Assembly: GCA_003344405.1 (NCBI GenBank)
Contig: NOWV01000132.1
Location: forward strand, 62,001-126,000
DNA length: 64,000 nt
From: Trichoplax sp. H2
Lineage: Eukaryota > Placozoa > Uniplacotomia > Trichoplacea
Direction: 5' to 3'
Part shown: one piece after another, positions 1-11,400 of the stretch
Layout: each line of letters starts with the position of its first letter
Numbering within the stretch: position 1 is the first letter of the stretch
Made by a program: the position numbers and the translations under genes
Notes under the pieces: generated by a model
The model's database searches: none
Told to the model about the DNA's origin: nothing
What the model saw: the letters and a program-made list of their open reading frames with translations, nothing else

Positions 1-1798
1 TCCATCTTTCAAGTATATTAGAGTAATAAAAGCGCTCAATCGCTCTCTTCAATAATTAACTGATAAGTACATCAAATGGCATATTTGTGGTAGCTTTCTA
101 AATTTGAGGAATTCCTTACAATGTATGGACAGATTAAATTAATTAGCGGTACCACTTTGGAGAACTATTGTTACTTTAGTTTGAATACCTTATCAAAATA
201 AACTAATCAAGGGAACCATCGCTTCACAGCCCATTTTTTTTCAATTGCACGTAATATCTATTTCATTATTAGGCTAGACAGGTTTATTTATCAATTAAAT
301 AGCCTTTTGATACGTCAAATGTGATGGAATAACTGATTCATCATTCTATAAAAAGATAATAAATTTTATGATAGAAGAATATCATTTAAGTCCCTACTTT
401 TTTTTCTGTAGCAAATAATCAATCGGAAAAAGTGAAGAATAAAGAAACTTCTCTTATCATATGTCCCTTTCAATCTAGGAATCGTACTTTCTTTTCATTA
501 CCTAGAATATCGTATTGATTTCCCAATGTAGCTAATAAATTAGGATAATAATAGCTCTTATTGCTGTCAACAATCTTGAATTTGTTTTGTTTCAAGTACT
601 CCTTTGTCAATGATACAATTCATTTCATTCTGTTTTGATTAAGATGCTATCTAGATAAATCTCAGTATATGATTGATCTTAGTAGTTGATTTTCAAATTT
701 AACTTATGGAAGTAATAAAACAATAATAATGATGGAAGAGTAATTATTAATCAGTAACTTAATAATATAAAATAAAGTTCTTCCATCTAATAATGGCCTT
801 AAAATTCTGATTCGTCTCCAAAAATTCAAAAAGATTTTTTTTAGAGTAATAATTTAGTGTTTAGTTTTACGGCCATCATAAAATAATATAAGATTTAAAA
901 ATAGCATTGACATTATCACATTATAAAGATCCAACTTTAATTAAATTAAAGATAAAATAATTTGTAATCCTGACTTTGGTGCGTTCTAACTCTAAAAGCG
1001 ATATCATACTTATCAAACGGATGCAACTGCTTCCAACTTGATTCTACTTTTACTAATGAACAATTAAAGTGAATTGTTTTATTCAAAAGAGCTATTCCAA
1101 GTAATTTAATGTAAACGAACAGCATTATTCACATAAATTTATATTACATGTAAATCAAATTTGATCAATTTTAACTGCTTAGCAAATTACAATAGTATTA
1201 CATTCTCTTTCATTTCTATTTAAATAACCTATTATAAACTATAGAATTGTCTAATTCCATTATCATCTCGATATTAAAATTCAATGCATTCAATTAATTC
1301 TAAATATTAATAGAAATAAAATTTATCGAAATCACAGGCGTTTTATGTGAGAATTGTTGTAGTCTTGATGAAAAATTTATTTTATTGACAGAATGCTAAT
1401 AGATGTCTTAATTAAAATAAAAGATTCTCTGTTTTTGTAAGTGACTATTCAATGAAAAAAGCAAGTATAATTGATTGCTCTAGTGATGTTAACTGTCAAA
1501 TCGGCGTTCAGTAACTACGAATAGGATGGTGGAAGAAGTCAAAATTTTAGAAAACTTTTAAATATCTCTTTCAACGGTATATCTACGCCATTCATAACTT
1601 TTCTCCAATTCGAAGATTAAGTGATAAGGAACCGACATTTTCTGTCTAAATAGCATCAAAATCAAGCCTTACTCAAATATAATCATTCACTTTATCTGAA
1701 AAGAGAAGTTTTACAAGGCGTCAACTGTAATCAGGTTTCTAAAATATAAATAACGCTACAAATATCGTTCGATTCGTGATATTAAAATCTCGATCAGA
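1..1798. other. 5' intergenic region of the GPCR, no gene seen
   Basis: AT-rich sequence with stops in all frames and no convincing exon with splice signals. Nothing conserved was recognised. The last 60 bases contain a TATA-like box described separately. Confidence 0.5.
1745..1752 (+). promoter_or_regulatory. TATA-box-like element upstream of GPCR
   Basis: TATAAATA lies about 47 bases before the GPCR ATG at 1799. A start site about 30 bases further on would leave a very short 5' UTR. The background is AT-rich, so a chance match is quite possible. Confidence 0.25.
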
Positions 1799-2854
1799 AT
1801 GAGTCTAAATGCGCTTATTACATATAATACCACCAAGCCATTTAATCGCTATGCCATGGCTGCTATTATAACAGCCCCAGTCCTCGTTACCAACATCGGC
1901 GTGGTAATGTTAATAGTATGCAAAGATCGTTTGAAAACTCCATCCAACGCAATCTTGTTAAGTAGCTGTGTGGTTTGCCTCGTTTTAGCGATCGAATTAA
2001 TAGCAAGTGCTATCGCATCCATTCTTATTTCGGATATTACTAAATTTACAGGATTACTGTGCATATTAAACAAATCTACAGAGTTAACTTTGTGTGCTGT
2101 CTTTAACTTCCATGTTACTGCTATTAGCCTAGAAAGATATTATTCGGTTATTTTTCCATTTAAATATCAAAAACTATCCGACAGAAAAAATACAGCTATT
2201 GCCACTATTCTACTATGGACTATTCCCTTTATCATTATTTATCTACCAGTAACAATTTCGGCAATTCAAATTAATCAAGGCTGCTCTAACTGGACTGATA
2301 TTTATAGCGTTAAAGTAGCATTTTATTACGTACTTTTCCCCTTTACCTTATTCCTACCTCCCATTGTAACTTTATTCGCTTATACATCCATAATCTATAA
2401 GATATATGCTATAACGCGTAAAACTTGGCCAGCTACTACTGAAAATTCAAATCCAGAACCACGCAACGTAGCCTTCCAATTAATTATTAATCATAAGAAA
2501 GCGCTAATTCAAATGCTTATGATGCTTGGAACTTATGCGCTATCTTTTTTCCCCTTTTTTGCTTTCTATATCATTTACGTTGAAAGTCGTGGTCAACAGT
2601 TTATTACTGCCACTTACGTGAGTTATTTGATCGCTGTTGCCTATCTTTTTAGCCATCCGATACTCTTAGTACTTTTTACCGCTTCTATTAAGGAAGAGGT
2701 TAAAAAAGTACTCAAATCCAACTTTACATGCCTAAGTCGAATATTTGGAGGTCATACAAAATCAAATCCAGACACTGATGATAAAGTAACAAGATCAAGC
2801 CATTTGGACCCGGTGCGAACCACTGTCATTAGCAAGATTGCTATTGCTACATGA
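1799..2854 (+). CDS. Class A (rhodopsin-family) G protein-coupled receptor, orphan
   Basis: A single uninterrupted 351-residue frame with seven hydrophobic segments, a seven-transmembrane receptor at the plasma membrane. Family marks seen: Asn32 in helix 1 (TNIGVVMLIV), ERY at 112-114 at the end of helix 3 (a common DRY variant), Cys88 and Cys162 placed for the helix 3 to second extracellular loop disulphide, and an NTT glycosylation sequon at 10-12. Departures from consensus: the usual helix 2 Asp is not apparent, helix 6 has SFFP (249-252) instead of CWxP, and helix 7 ends HPILL (286-290) instead of NPxxY. The tail is short and Ser/Thr-rich. No introns, in contrast to most genes here. The ligand cannot be inferred; large families of intronless orphan receptors are common in early-branching animals. 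Confidence 0.88.
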   Translation: MSLNALITYNTTKPFNRYAMAAIITAPVLVTNIGVVMLIVCKDRLKTPSNAILLSSCVVCLVLAIELIASAIASILISDITKFTGLLCILNKSTELTLCAVFNFHVTAISLERYYSVIFPFKYQKLSDRKNTAIATILLWTIPFIIIYLPVTISAIQINQGCSNWTDIYSVKVAFYYVLFPFTLFLPPIVTLFAYTSIIYKIYAITRKTWPATTENSNPEPRNVAFQLIINHKKALIQMLMMLGTYALSFFPFFAFYIIYVESRGQQFITATYVSYLIAVAYLFSHPILLVLFTASIKEEVKKVLKSNFTCLSRIFGGHTKSNPDTDDKVTRSSHLDPVRTTVISKIAIAT

Positions 2855-4950
2855 GTGCATTAACATGGAAATTTAATCAGTCTGTCACTTGTAATTACAT
2901 CTCATTTAATATAATCAAGATAAGTAAGACCATTCCTAACTTTAAAAGTAATATTATTTCTTTATTCAATCGGTAGGATAGCACTTACTTATGCTGCTAC
3001 AATTAGGGAAGTGTTGTTGCTATGTAAAATTACGGAATTATTTTTAAAAAATATTAACTGCTATTAGCCATTAATCGATAATTAGCTAAATAGAACCTTT
3101 CAATAATAAGTAGAAATGAAAAGTTAAGCCCGTCAAGGACAAATGGATGGCATTTGTTTTACGTCATATTGTTGAATAGGATTTCAAAATGTAATTTTTA
3201 GTTAATTCAATGCATGATCTAGGTAAATTTTAAATTTCAATCAATTCCTGTCAACAATTGCCTATTCATCTTCCTATCTCAAGCACTTTTAACGTTATTG
3301 AATGTACTAATTTAATTAACTGTATTACAGGAGCGTGAACGAAAATAACGATAACAATGGTTCAGCAATAACTTAAATTGATTCTGTATAGCTAGAAATA
3401 CTGGTATATCCTGTTAAATTGACAGTAGCATCAAAAGCTGTATTTATATGTATGCCTTAACTTATCCTACAGTAAACTGTCCGGAAAATTTGATTGTAGA
3501 TTCTGCCTAACCTATTACTGGCAGTACCTTTATTATTTTACTTAAGTTAAAAATCGCTATTACCATCCTATTCTATTTATCAGATAAAATATATACTTTC
3601 ATTGATTATTGTCGATCATAAGATGATCAAAGTACAGTATCTTGGATATGAAATCAACATATATAAAAAATCTTTATTATATAAGTATATCAATACGTAC
3701 TTTGGTTTTTTAATCCTAATACGATAATTAGCGTTTATATACTTGTATTTGATTCAAGATGTTATAAATCTAAACTTCAAAATTTTTAAAACTTATATTA
3801 CCAGACATCTCGTAATTATTATCTATATTAAAAATAAATTTGCTGTTCTCAAAGTTCAATAACAAAATTACAGTGAATGAATAATCTTTTGCATTATTTT
3901 CGGTCTGCATTTTATGAAGATAATTAAAATTCAATAATTATATTTATAGCTGTAGTTGATTGCATGTGTTATGATATTATCTATTCACGATAGAAATCTC
4001 TTTAAAGTAGTTTGATTATACTCTATAAATTTATTGATCAATCGAAGCAATTAAAAAAATTTACTTGACTATCACTAACTAAACTATATGATATTATCAG
4101 ACTAGTTTAATATCATAACATGATAATAAGAACTTAATTATTGTAGACCAAATTTTAAGACACAGCTGTAGCACTGTTTATGTATCGTACATCAATTACA
4201 CTCTCTACATTAATTAATTTAACGTTTCCATTTGATTCTATTTTCTATTTTCATTTATTCTATCAAATTGGTAAACAATAAAACACATATTACCATTGTA
4301 AAGTAGTACCGCTAATCATTTGAATCATAATAACTGAAAGTCATTCCCCCAAGAAGCTAATATCCAAGCAGTAGCATGCATCTTAATTAAAACATTTTCT
4401 GCCCTCATAAATGACATACCACTGAATTATATCATTGAATATATTCGTATAAGAAATACCATAAACTTAAAAATTCAATGATAGAGTGACAAATTCTTAT
4501 ACAAATGTTTTTAACATCTGGCCATGATAATCGATGAGTAATCAAGTAAAATAGTAAAATAATTATTTAAGAATGAATCATCAATATCCCGTAATTAATC
4601 AGAATGTACTTACGCATGAAGTAAAATTCCCTTGAGAATCATTACATAATAAGCGCATGTAAATATGTGCCATAAATATCGATTTGATAACACTGTCCTA
4701 TCAATCAGATATTTTATATGTGATAAAAGATGCTGCATGCGGCAATTACTAAAATTTCATATTGCTGTACACCTTCAAGCTAGTTGGACTACCTTAATAC
4801 TTGTGATGGCAATTTCGGGAATGTTTGTAACAGATTAAAAAAAGTTAATCAATAACCTGAATATTTATCGTTCCATTTTTGGGGTTATTGGATGTTCTGA
4901 GTACTCAGCCTAGGCCAGTATATAATATACCTTAAAACGACCAATATGGG
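2855..4950. other. Intergenic, no gene seen
   Basis: AT-rich sequence downstream of the GPCR. No frame longer than about 60 codons and no exon-like stretch with flanking splice sites was recognised. Confidence 0.5.
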
Positions 4951-4963
4951 TCTATATGTTACG

Positions 4964-5118
4964 GCCATTCCTAAGGCTGACTTTGTCGTGAACATTTAGT
5001 CACGGTCAATGCTAAAAGTGTAATCATGGCTAAGATTGTCCAACCATTCTTAGGAATGATTACAGTCTTAGCATTGACCGTAACTAATGTAAAGGACAAA
5101 ATCAGTCTTAGAAATGGC
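4964..5118. repeat. Long near-perfect hairpin, MITE-like element
   Basis: The segment folds back on itself along its whole length. The outer arm GGCCATTCCTAAGGCTGAC pairs with the reverse complement of the sequence ending AGTCTTAGAAATGGCC, with a few mismatches. The next block, ACGGTCAATGCTAA, recurs in reverse complement as TTAGCATTGACCGT. The centre is near 5041. Such a full-length palindrome of about 155 bases with a short loop is typical of foldback/MITE elements. No transposase lies nearby. Confidence 0.7.
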
Positions 5119-5149
5119 CCAGTCGTACCTTGGATAGGTGTCTAATAAG

Positions 5150-5310
5150 TCCATATTTCTTTCTTGAAGTTTAGTTATACCTATCCATAACGGACCAATT
5201 TTACTAAAAGCAATAATTGTACGATGGGATATGATAGGTACATATTTCTTTTATTGCAGTTTAGTTGTACATGTCTATACCGGACCAATTTATTACGATA
5301 TAGGTACATA
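5150..5310. repeat. Two diverged direct repeats of about 80 bp
   Basis: Two copies share the order: a run resembling CATATTTCTTT, then AGTTTAGTTRTAC, then a CTATMC block, then CGGACCAATTTA. They lie directly beside the hairpin at 4964-5118 and may belong to the same composite element. Confidence 0.45.
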
Positions 5311-6340
5311 TTTTTTGCACATCAATTTATATCATAAAGCCTATATGATATTTACGCTTAATAGAGTATATCTAGCTCTATACATATAATCCAAAATAAA
5401 ATCTGCTAAGAAAGATGCGTGGATGTAAAGTTAAGTACTATACAAAGAGACGGAAAGTAGCATTGCCATTATGCATTTCACTATTCATAACGAAATGGAA
5501 AGAGATACATTTTTGAAGCTAGAATTGCTCCAAGTTAAGTTAATATATACATAGCGTTATGGAAATTTCTCTAATTCGCTTCATAGCAACCATTCAACGT
5601 TAAAAGTACAGAACAAAGTGGATATTGAATATACTTTTAAAATTGTATTTACTCATCAGGCAAATCGTGCTATCTCTGGGCAGAAAGTCTTACTATGAAA
5701 GTAAAATCGTTTTATCGTCTTGTAATATCATTATCTTTATGGATCGAAAATTGGCGCTCATAGTTGTATACTATAAATAAATACAATCCAAAAACGCACC
5801 AATTGAATTTGTCTGCAAGTATGTCATGCGGTATGATGTGGTTTATTTGTAGCATTTAGTTTGCAAATGCTGTCGTATATCGTATTTTACTCTTACAAGC
5901 TTTCTCCACTCACAAAATATCTGTACCAGTGTTGAACACTGATCCATACCTCAAGCTTTCCATTAAGTCGCTGATGTTGTAATTATATTATACTGTATTG
6001 TACAAGTCCAACTCGTGGCCATTCCACCCATTCGACTATCCCTTGCTGGCGTATGATTTGATTGTACAAAGATGCCGCTGTACTGTACTGTGCAGCACAG
6101 TGTGATCTTTTTCCTTTCCAATTCTTTCATATGAAGTGAAAGACTTTAGTATTAACCAATGTAACATGATATACATGCATCCATCGACAAGAGCTTACTG
6201 TTTCCACATATAAAAAATTGGCCGGATTGGGTCAAAAAATGCCCGCCTAGAATTAGAATAGGTGCTGATTCATCGGATTGGAAAAGGATTCTGCTGTCCT
6301 GTACACTGGTAAATGAGTCATGGACTGACACTCGTGCGGT
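5311..6340. other. Intergenic, becoming GC-richer and rich in TACTGTAC motifs
   Basis: No gene seen. From about 5,990 the composition shifts, and motifs such as TGTACTGTACTG and CAGCACAGTGTGATCT appear. These motifs recur at 36.9-37.4 kb and 50-55 kb, which suggests shared repeat ancestry. Confidence 0.45.
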
Positions 6341-6354
6341 CGCGCAATGTGCAA

Positions 6355-6640
6355 TGGAATATTTCGGATTAATATCGGATAATCACTTCAACGATCGGAC
6401 TAGGTTCTGCGTTGCATGGAATTTTGATTTTATTGAAGATACAAAACGTATTTCAATAAACATACAGACAGGGCTATTTTCCGGATTAATATCGGATAAT
6501 CACCTCAACGATCGGACTGGGTTCTGCGTGGAATTCTGATTTTATTGAAGATACAAAACGCATTTCAATAAACATACAGACAGGGCTATTTTCCGGATTA
6601 ATATCGGATAATCACCTCAACGATCGGGCTGGGTTCTGCG
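6355..6640. repeat. Tandem repeat, about 118-bp unit, 2.4 copies
   Basis: The unit begins GGATTAATATCGGATAATCA, continues through CAACGATCGGACT and GGTTCTGCGT, and ends CATACAGACAGGGCTATTTTC. The second and third copies are nearly identical over shared bases; the first carries more changes. The third copy stops after the GGTTCTGCG block. A 61-codon frame across copies 1 and 2 is a by-product of the repetition. Confidence 0.8.
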
Positions 6641-7189
6641 TTTCGTATCTTACCCTTTAAAGTCCAATCGTGTTTCGGAGCCAAAATAGAAAATATCAAT
6701 CAGAGTGATGTTGGTAGCGTCCTTCGCTCCAACCATACAGCACTTCCATCAGCGTCGGGAGTGAGTTGTCAGTACGATACAAAATACGACAGTATAGTAC
6801 TTGGAAAATATTCGTCTTGCTTGGTTCTAGCGCTCAATTGACTGCTTCAATGTAAAATTGAATTACGGATAGAGAATCACCAAGTCAACAGCTATCTGTC
6901 CATATCCATTCAAATTATGCCTTTGCCATCTATTTTGTACAAATTGATGCAAAAATGGCAATAGCCAATCTGAATCTGCATCACGTGATACAGCTTATGG
7001 ACGACCACGGTCAGGATCAGCAACATGGACGACTAATAGAAGAAGATCCGTCTCCTTTTGAGTCGTCCATGTCACGTCCACAAAAAAGAAAGAAGAGAAA
7101 AGAGGAACGTAAAGCAATCGTCCACGATACAGTACTAAATAATGGAGAAGCTGATGGATTTTTGGCTCATTTCGGTTGACATAATGAGT

Positions 7190-8138
7190 ATTTTCACTTT
7201 TTCAGTACTTCAATGATCCGAGTACTCTGCTATGACAACCAAACCCGGCCTACAAATCCCCAAATTTCTCTCATCAATACTATACTGCAGAATTGCAGAT
7301 ACAAGTATTTTCACTTTTTCAGTCCTTCATGAGTGATACAAGTATTTTCACTTTTTCAGTCCTTCAATAACCCGAGTACTCGGGTATGAAAACCAAACCC
7401 GGGCTACAAATCCTCAAATTTCCTACTATACTGCAGCCTTGCAGATACAAGTATTTTCACTTTTTCAGTCCTTCAATAACCCGAGTACTCGGGTATGAAA
7501 ACCAAACCCGGGCTACAAATCCCCAAATTTCACTCTTCATTACTCTACTGAGTGCTGATACAAGTATTTTTCAGTCCTTTTACTCATGGAAACCAAACCC
7601 GGGCTACAAATCCGAAAATTTCTCTATACTGCAGAATTGCAGATACAAGTATTTGCACTTTTTCAGTCCTTCAATAACCCGAGTACTCGGGTATGAAAAC
7701 CAAACCCGGGCTACAAATCCGAAAATTTCACTCTTCATTACTCTACAGTGCTGATACAAGTATTTGCACTTTTTCAGTCCTTCAATAACCCGAGTACTCG
7801 GGTATGAAAACCAAACCCGGGCTACAAATCCCCAAATTTCACTCATCATTACTATACTGCAGATAGAAGTATTTTCACTTTTTCAGTACTTCAATAACCC
7901 GAGTATTCGGGTATGAAAACCAAATCCGGGCTACAAATCCCCAAATTTCACTCATCATTACTATATTGCAGATACAAGTATTTGCACTTTTTCAGTCCTT
8001 CAATAACCCGAGTACTCGGGTATGAAAACCAAACCCGGGCTACAAATCCCCAAATTTCACTCATCATTACTCTACAGAGTGCAGATACAAGTATTTTGCA
8101 CTTTTTCAGTCCTTCAATAACCCGAGTACTCAAATCGG
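7190..8138. repeat. Tandem array of about eight ~110-bp units with palindromic cores
   Basis: Units follow the order GCAGATACAAGTATTT, CACTTTTTCAGTCCTTCAAT, AACCCGAGTACTCGGGTA, ACCAAACCCGGGCTACAAAT, then CAAATTTCACTCATCATTAC. The core contains the perfect palindrome CCCGAGTACTCGGG and a second site CCCGGG. Cores are seen near 7366, 7474, 7672, 7783, 7892, 8000 and 8116 (truncated), plus a degenerate one near 7216. One unit lacks the core. Frames of 60-120 codons on both strands arise from the periodicity and are not taken as genes. The array ends about 330 bases before the amphiphysin ATG. Confidence 0.85.
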
Positions 8139-8468
8139 ATAATTTTCAAACCATGCTTGGAGAAATGGTCCGTCCATCCGAATGCGAGATCAGGCTGTCT
8201 GCGCATAGGGTTTTCGGGCCCGGTCCATTTTCATTTTGGAGTAGGCAGCCAGTATAATGTACGGTAGAATAGTGTATCGTCCAATGCTCCAAGTCTATAG
8301 TAGAGTAGTAAAAGCAAGAAGAAATGTCCACCTTGGCCTACTATACCAGGATCGAGTTCAAGTCAACCCTGGTAAGTGGTGGCACAGTAGCAGGAATCCA
8401 ATTGCTCTCTTTTGCCAGGTTCTCCTCTTCTACTCTGGTTGTACTTTCCACTTTACTTTTGCTACAAA
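8139..8468 (+). other. Upstream region of amphiphysin gene
   Basis: Non-repetitive sequence between the tandem array and the first amphiphysin exon, probably 5' UTR and promoter. No clear TATA box. Overlapping short frames on both strands look incidental. Confidence 0.4.
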
Positions 8469-11400
8469 ATGCCTGATTTTTTCTCCAAGAAAGCGAGAAG
8501 AGCACAAGAAAAGGTATGGAACTGGATTTTTAAACTAAAATGCGATGATAAAAGCGATTCCATGCATGAATACACGACCAATGACGTAGACCATGATAGG
8601 ATAATGAATGATTAAAATACAAGTTAATTTAGAATGTCTATGATCAAGATCCATCCTGCTTAGTGCTGTATTATTGCAGACAAAAATGGAGTAGCTGTAT
8701 GTCCTCTATGCAAGGGATTGCCTCAATTTACTGATGATGATGGAATGCTTTCATTTTAGGTTTTACAAAAGCTTGGAAAGGCCGATGAAACCAGAGATGA
8801 ATCGTTTGATGAGCATGTCAATCATTTTAACAAGCAGCAGGTACTTATATTGGTAGAACACTTTTTCCCTTGGGTAGATTCTATCGTAGCTAACCTACCA
8901 ACAAGTCTTAAATAGTAATCTAGCGTTCAAACTGTCTTTAGCATACAAATCAAATGTAAGCTCTACCTTGAACTCAAAATGAATCGTTCTGATTGATACT
9001 ATGTACTATATTATATCGCTGTGGTTGTACTACTAGACGACGTTCTATGCTAGATTACCTTGTATATGTAGAGAGAGAGAGAGATGCAGTTACGGTGCTA
9101 CTGATGTATTTCGCCATTTTTCTGCCCAATTGATTGAAACGAGAGACCTTAGGGTCTCTAATCTGTACGTTATGCTATCTACATGTTGAGAATGACGCTA
9201 ATGTTATCGACTTAGCGCAATGACAAGACAGCAATAAATAGTTCATTCTTCCACGACTGTAATGGCTAAATCCTTCATCTATCTTACTTTTTCTTATCTA
9301 GGCTGAAGTTCATAAACTACATAAAGAATTTAAACAGTATCTATCCTGCTTAAAAGGTGATATTGGTTCAACAAATGATACTTTCATTGAACTGAATACC
9401 ATCGATAAATCAAATCATTCTTGTTGTCATTCTCAATCATGATCAATATGCTTGCTCAACTTTTTTTGTTGTCACAATACTTGACTCATTCTCTGCACTT
9501 TTTCCGCTTCCAATACGATTTATTGATAACCAACTTGAACATGATATCTAGACATGAAAACCGCTGCCTCCAACCTTAATGAGGCTATCTCGGAAGTTTA
9601 TGATGGTGAATGGGGAGGTTACAGTGAACTAGTTTCCGTTTTTGAGGTAGATCTTTTCTTCAATCTTGCCAAATCAATTAGCCATAGCAGTACAGTATTA
9701 CGTTCTAGAAAGCGCTTGCTAAAACTTTCTTAGCAGTATTAGCCTTGATCGAAGATACATAAAACATTTTTAGAGCAACAACTATTACAGACATTTTTAG
9801 AGCAACTACTATTACAGTCTTCTAGTTAATTACGACGGAAGTTCACAGCATGACACTGGTAGAAAGTGCCTCTACATATGTCTCACTATTGTAACCTACA
9901 GGGTCAATGTAATTCAATTGAAGGTATAAGTGTTGTAAACTTTATTCGTAATCCTGTGTAATTTGATTTTCTCTTGAGGATTCTAAAACGCTTTGGAACA
10001 ATCTAGCTCTACGTTTATCAGAAGAAGTAGTGTCACCGTTTGCAATATACCAGAGTCAATTTCCGGAATTTAAGGTTATCACAAAATAATCTTTCTTATT
10101 CTAATTGTCTCATTATCACGATGATAAACGTAATTAAATTAATCCAATGCAATTTTACAAATGTAGTCGCGAATAGCAAAAAGAGGGCGCAAATTGATTG
10201 ATTACGATGCCTGTCGGCACAATTTAGACGTAAGTACCAAACGTCCATGAGCTGATCAACCAATTACGTAATTTATCAGTAATTTCTTTCAATTTATTAA
10301 CCATGAACTTAGCTCATGCTGAATGCATGTAATCAGTAACTTTTTTTACTCCACAGTCTGCTAAGCAGAAAGGTAAAGCAGATGATCGTAAAATATCACA
10401 ACTTGAAGAAGAAGAAATGGTTTCAAAGAAAATTTACGATGAATTAAATACTCAATTATCCAATGAATTGCCTGCTATCTACGATAGGTACAAACTTTAT
10501 CCATAAGTAACGCAAGAAAATTGCTCTAACTTTGCGTAGATTGACTAGATCAGAGACTTTGACGAAAACTTGTCTTACAAGTCCCTAACTAGATTCCAAT
10601 GATAAAACAATCACTATTTTAAGTAAACATACGCTCGTAATTACTGCCATTGCTCACAAATCTATTATTTACTAGATAAAGTGAATGTTATAATTACAAA
10701 TTTTGTATTTTAATCACTAATGTTACTTTTAATTTATCTTACGATAATAGTCGTGTTGCCTTCTATGTATCCACATTACAATCTTACTTTGCAACACAAA
10801 TAGAATTCAATAAAAACATAACCAAGGTAAGATGCAGTGTTGAAATTAAGTGTAATCAAAACGGAACTACTATTAATAAACCTGTACAATTGCTTTTGCT
10901 TTTCTTCTAAGTAAACACTTATTTTGAGTTCAAAATGCCCTATTTGTAGAGATTTTAGTTCATAACTAGCTTCATGTTTGCATTATTGTAGACTTCAGTA
11001 ACCTTAAAAATCTGAACTGTAGGAATATACATTGATTAATGCGAGTTATTTTAATACCTTGCCTGTTCCAATGGCACTTGTTAGGTTCAAGAGCAACTCA
11101 ATGATCTAATTAATAGAGTTGTTGACGGACGCTCAGCGTCATCTAGATCGAGCCCTAACTTGAGTTCAGGGTAAGGTGACATTTTTCATAGCAATTGATA
11201 ACAACCTATTAATTTACATAATGAATAATACTAAATTTGTTAATACTCGTCATCATAAATTGCAGAAGGCTAACAATCGATACTTCTACAGCTGGTAAGC
11301 CTACTTACGTTGTAATCAAATGTTTGAGCTATAAATAAAACTACTCAAGGTTGCTAAACTCAGACTGTACTTCCTATCGTTTCACAGAAAAATCACCAGT

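Noticed and set aside
6955-7179. 74-codon frame with a basic cluster (QKRKKRKEERK)
   Set aside because: It starts inside a block shared with another repeat island at 52.7 kb, has no known domain and no splice context. The basic cluster alone is not enough to call a gene.
7386-8257. Frames of 114-122 codons on + and 61-81 codons on -
   Set aside because: They exist because the ~110-bp tandem repeat happens to lack stops in those phases; both strands are open at once and no domain is present.
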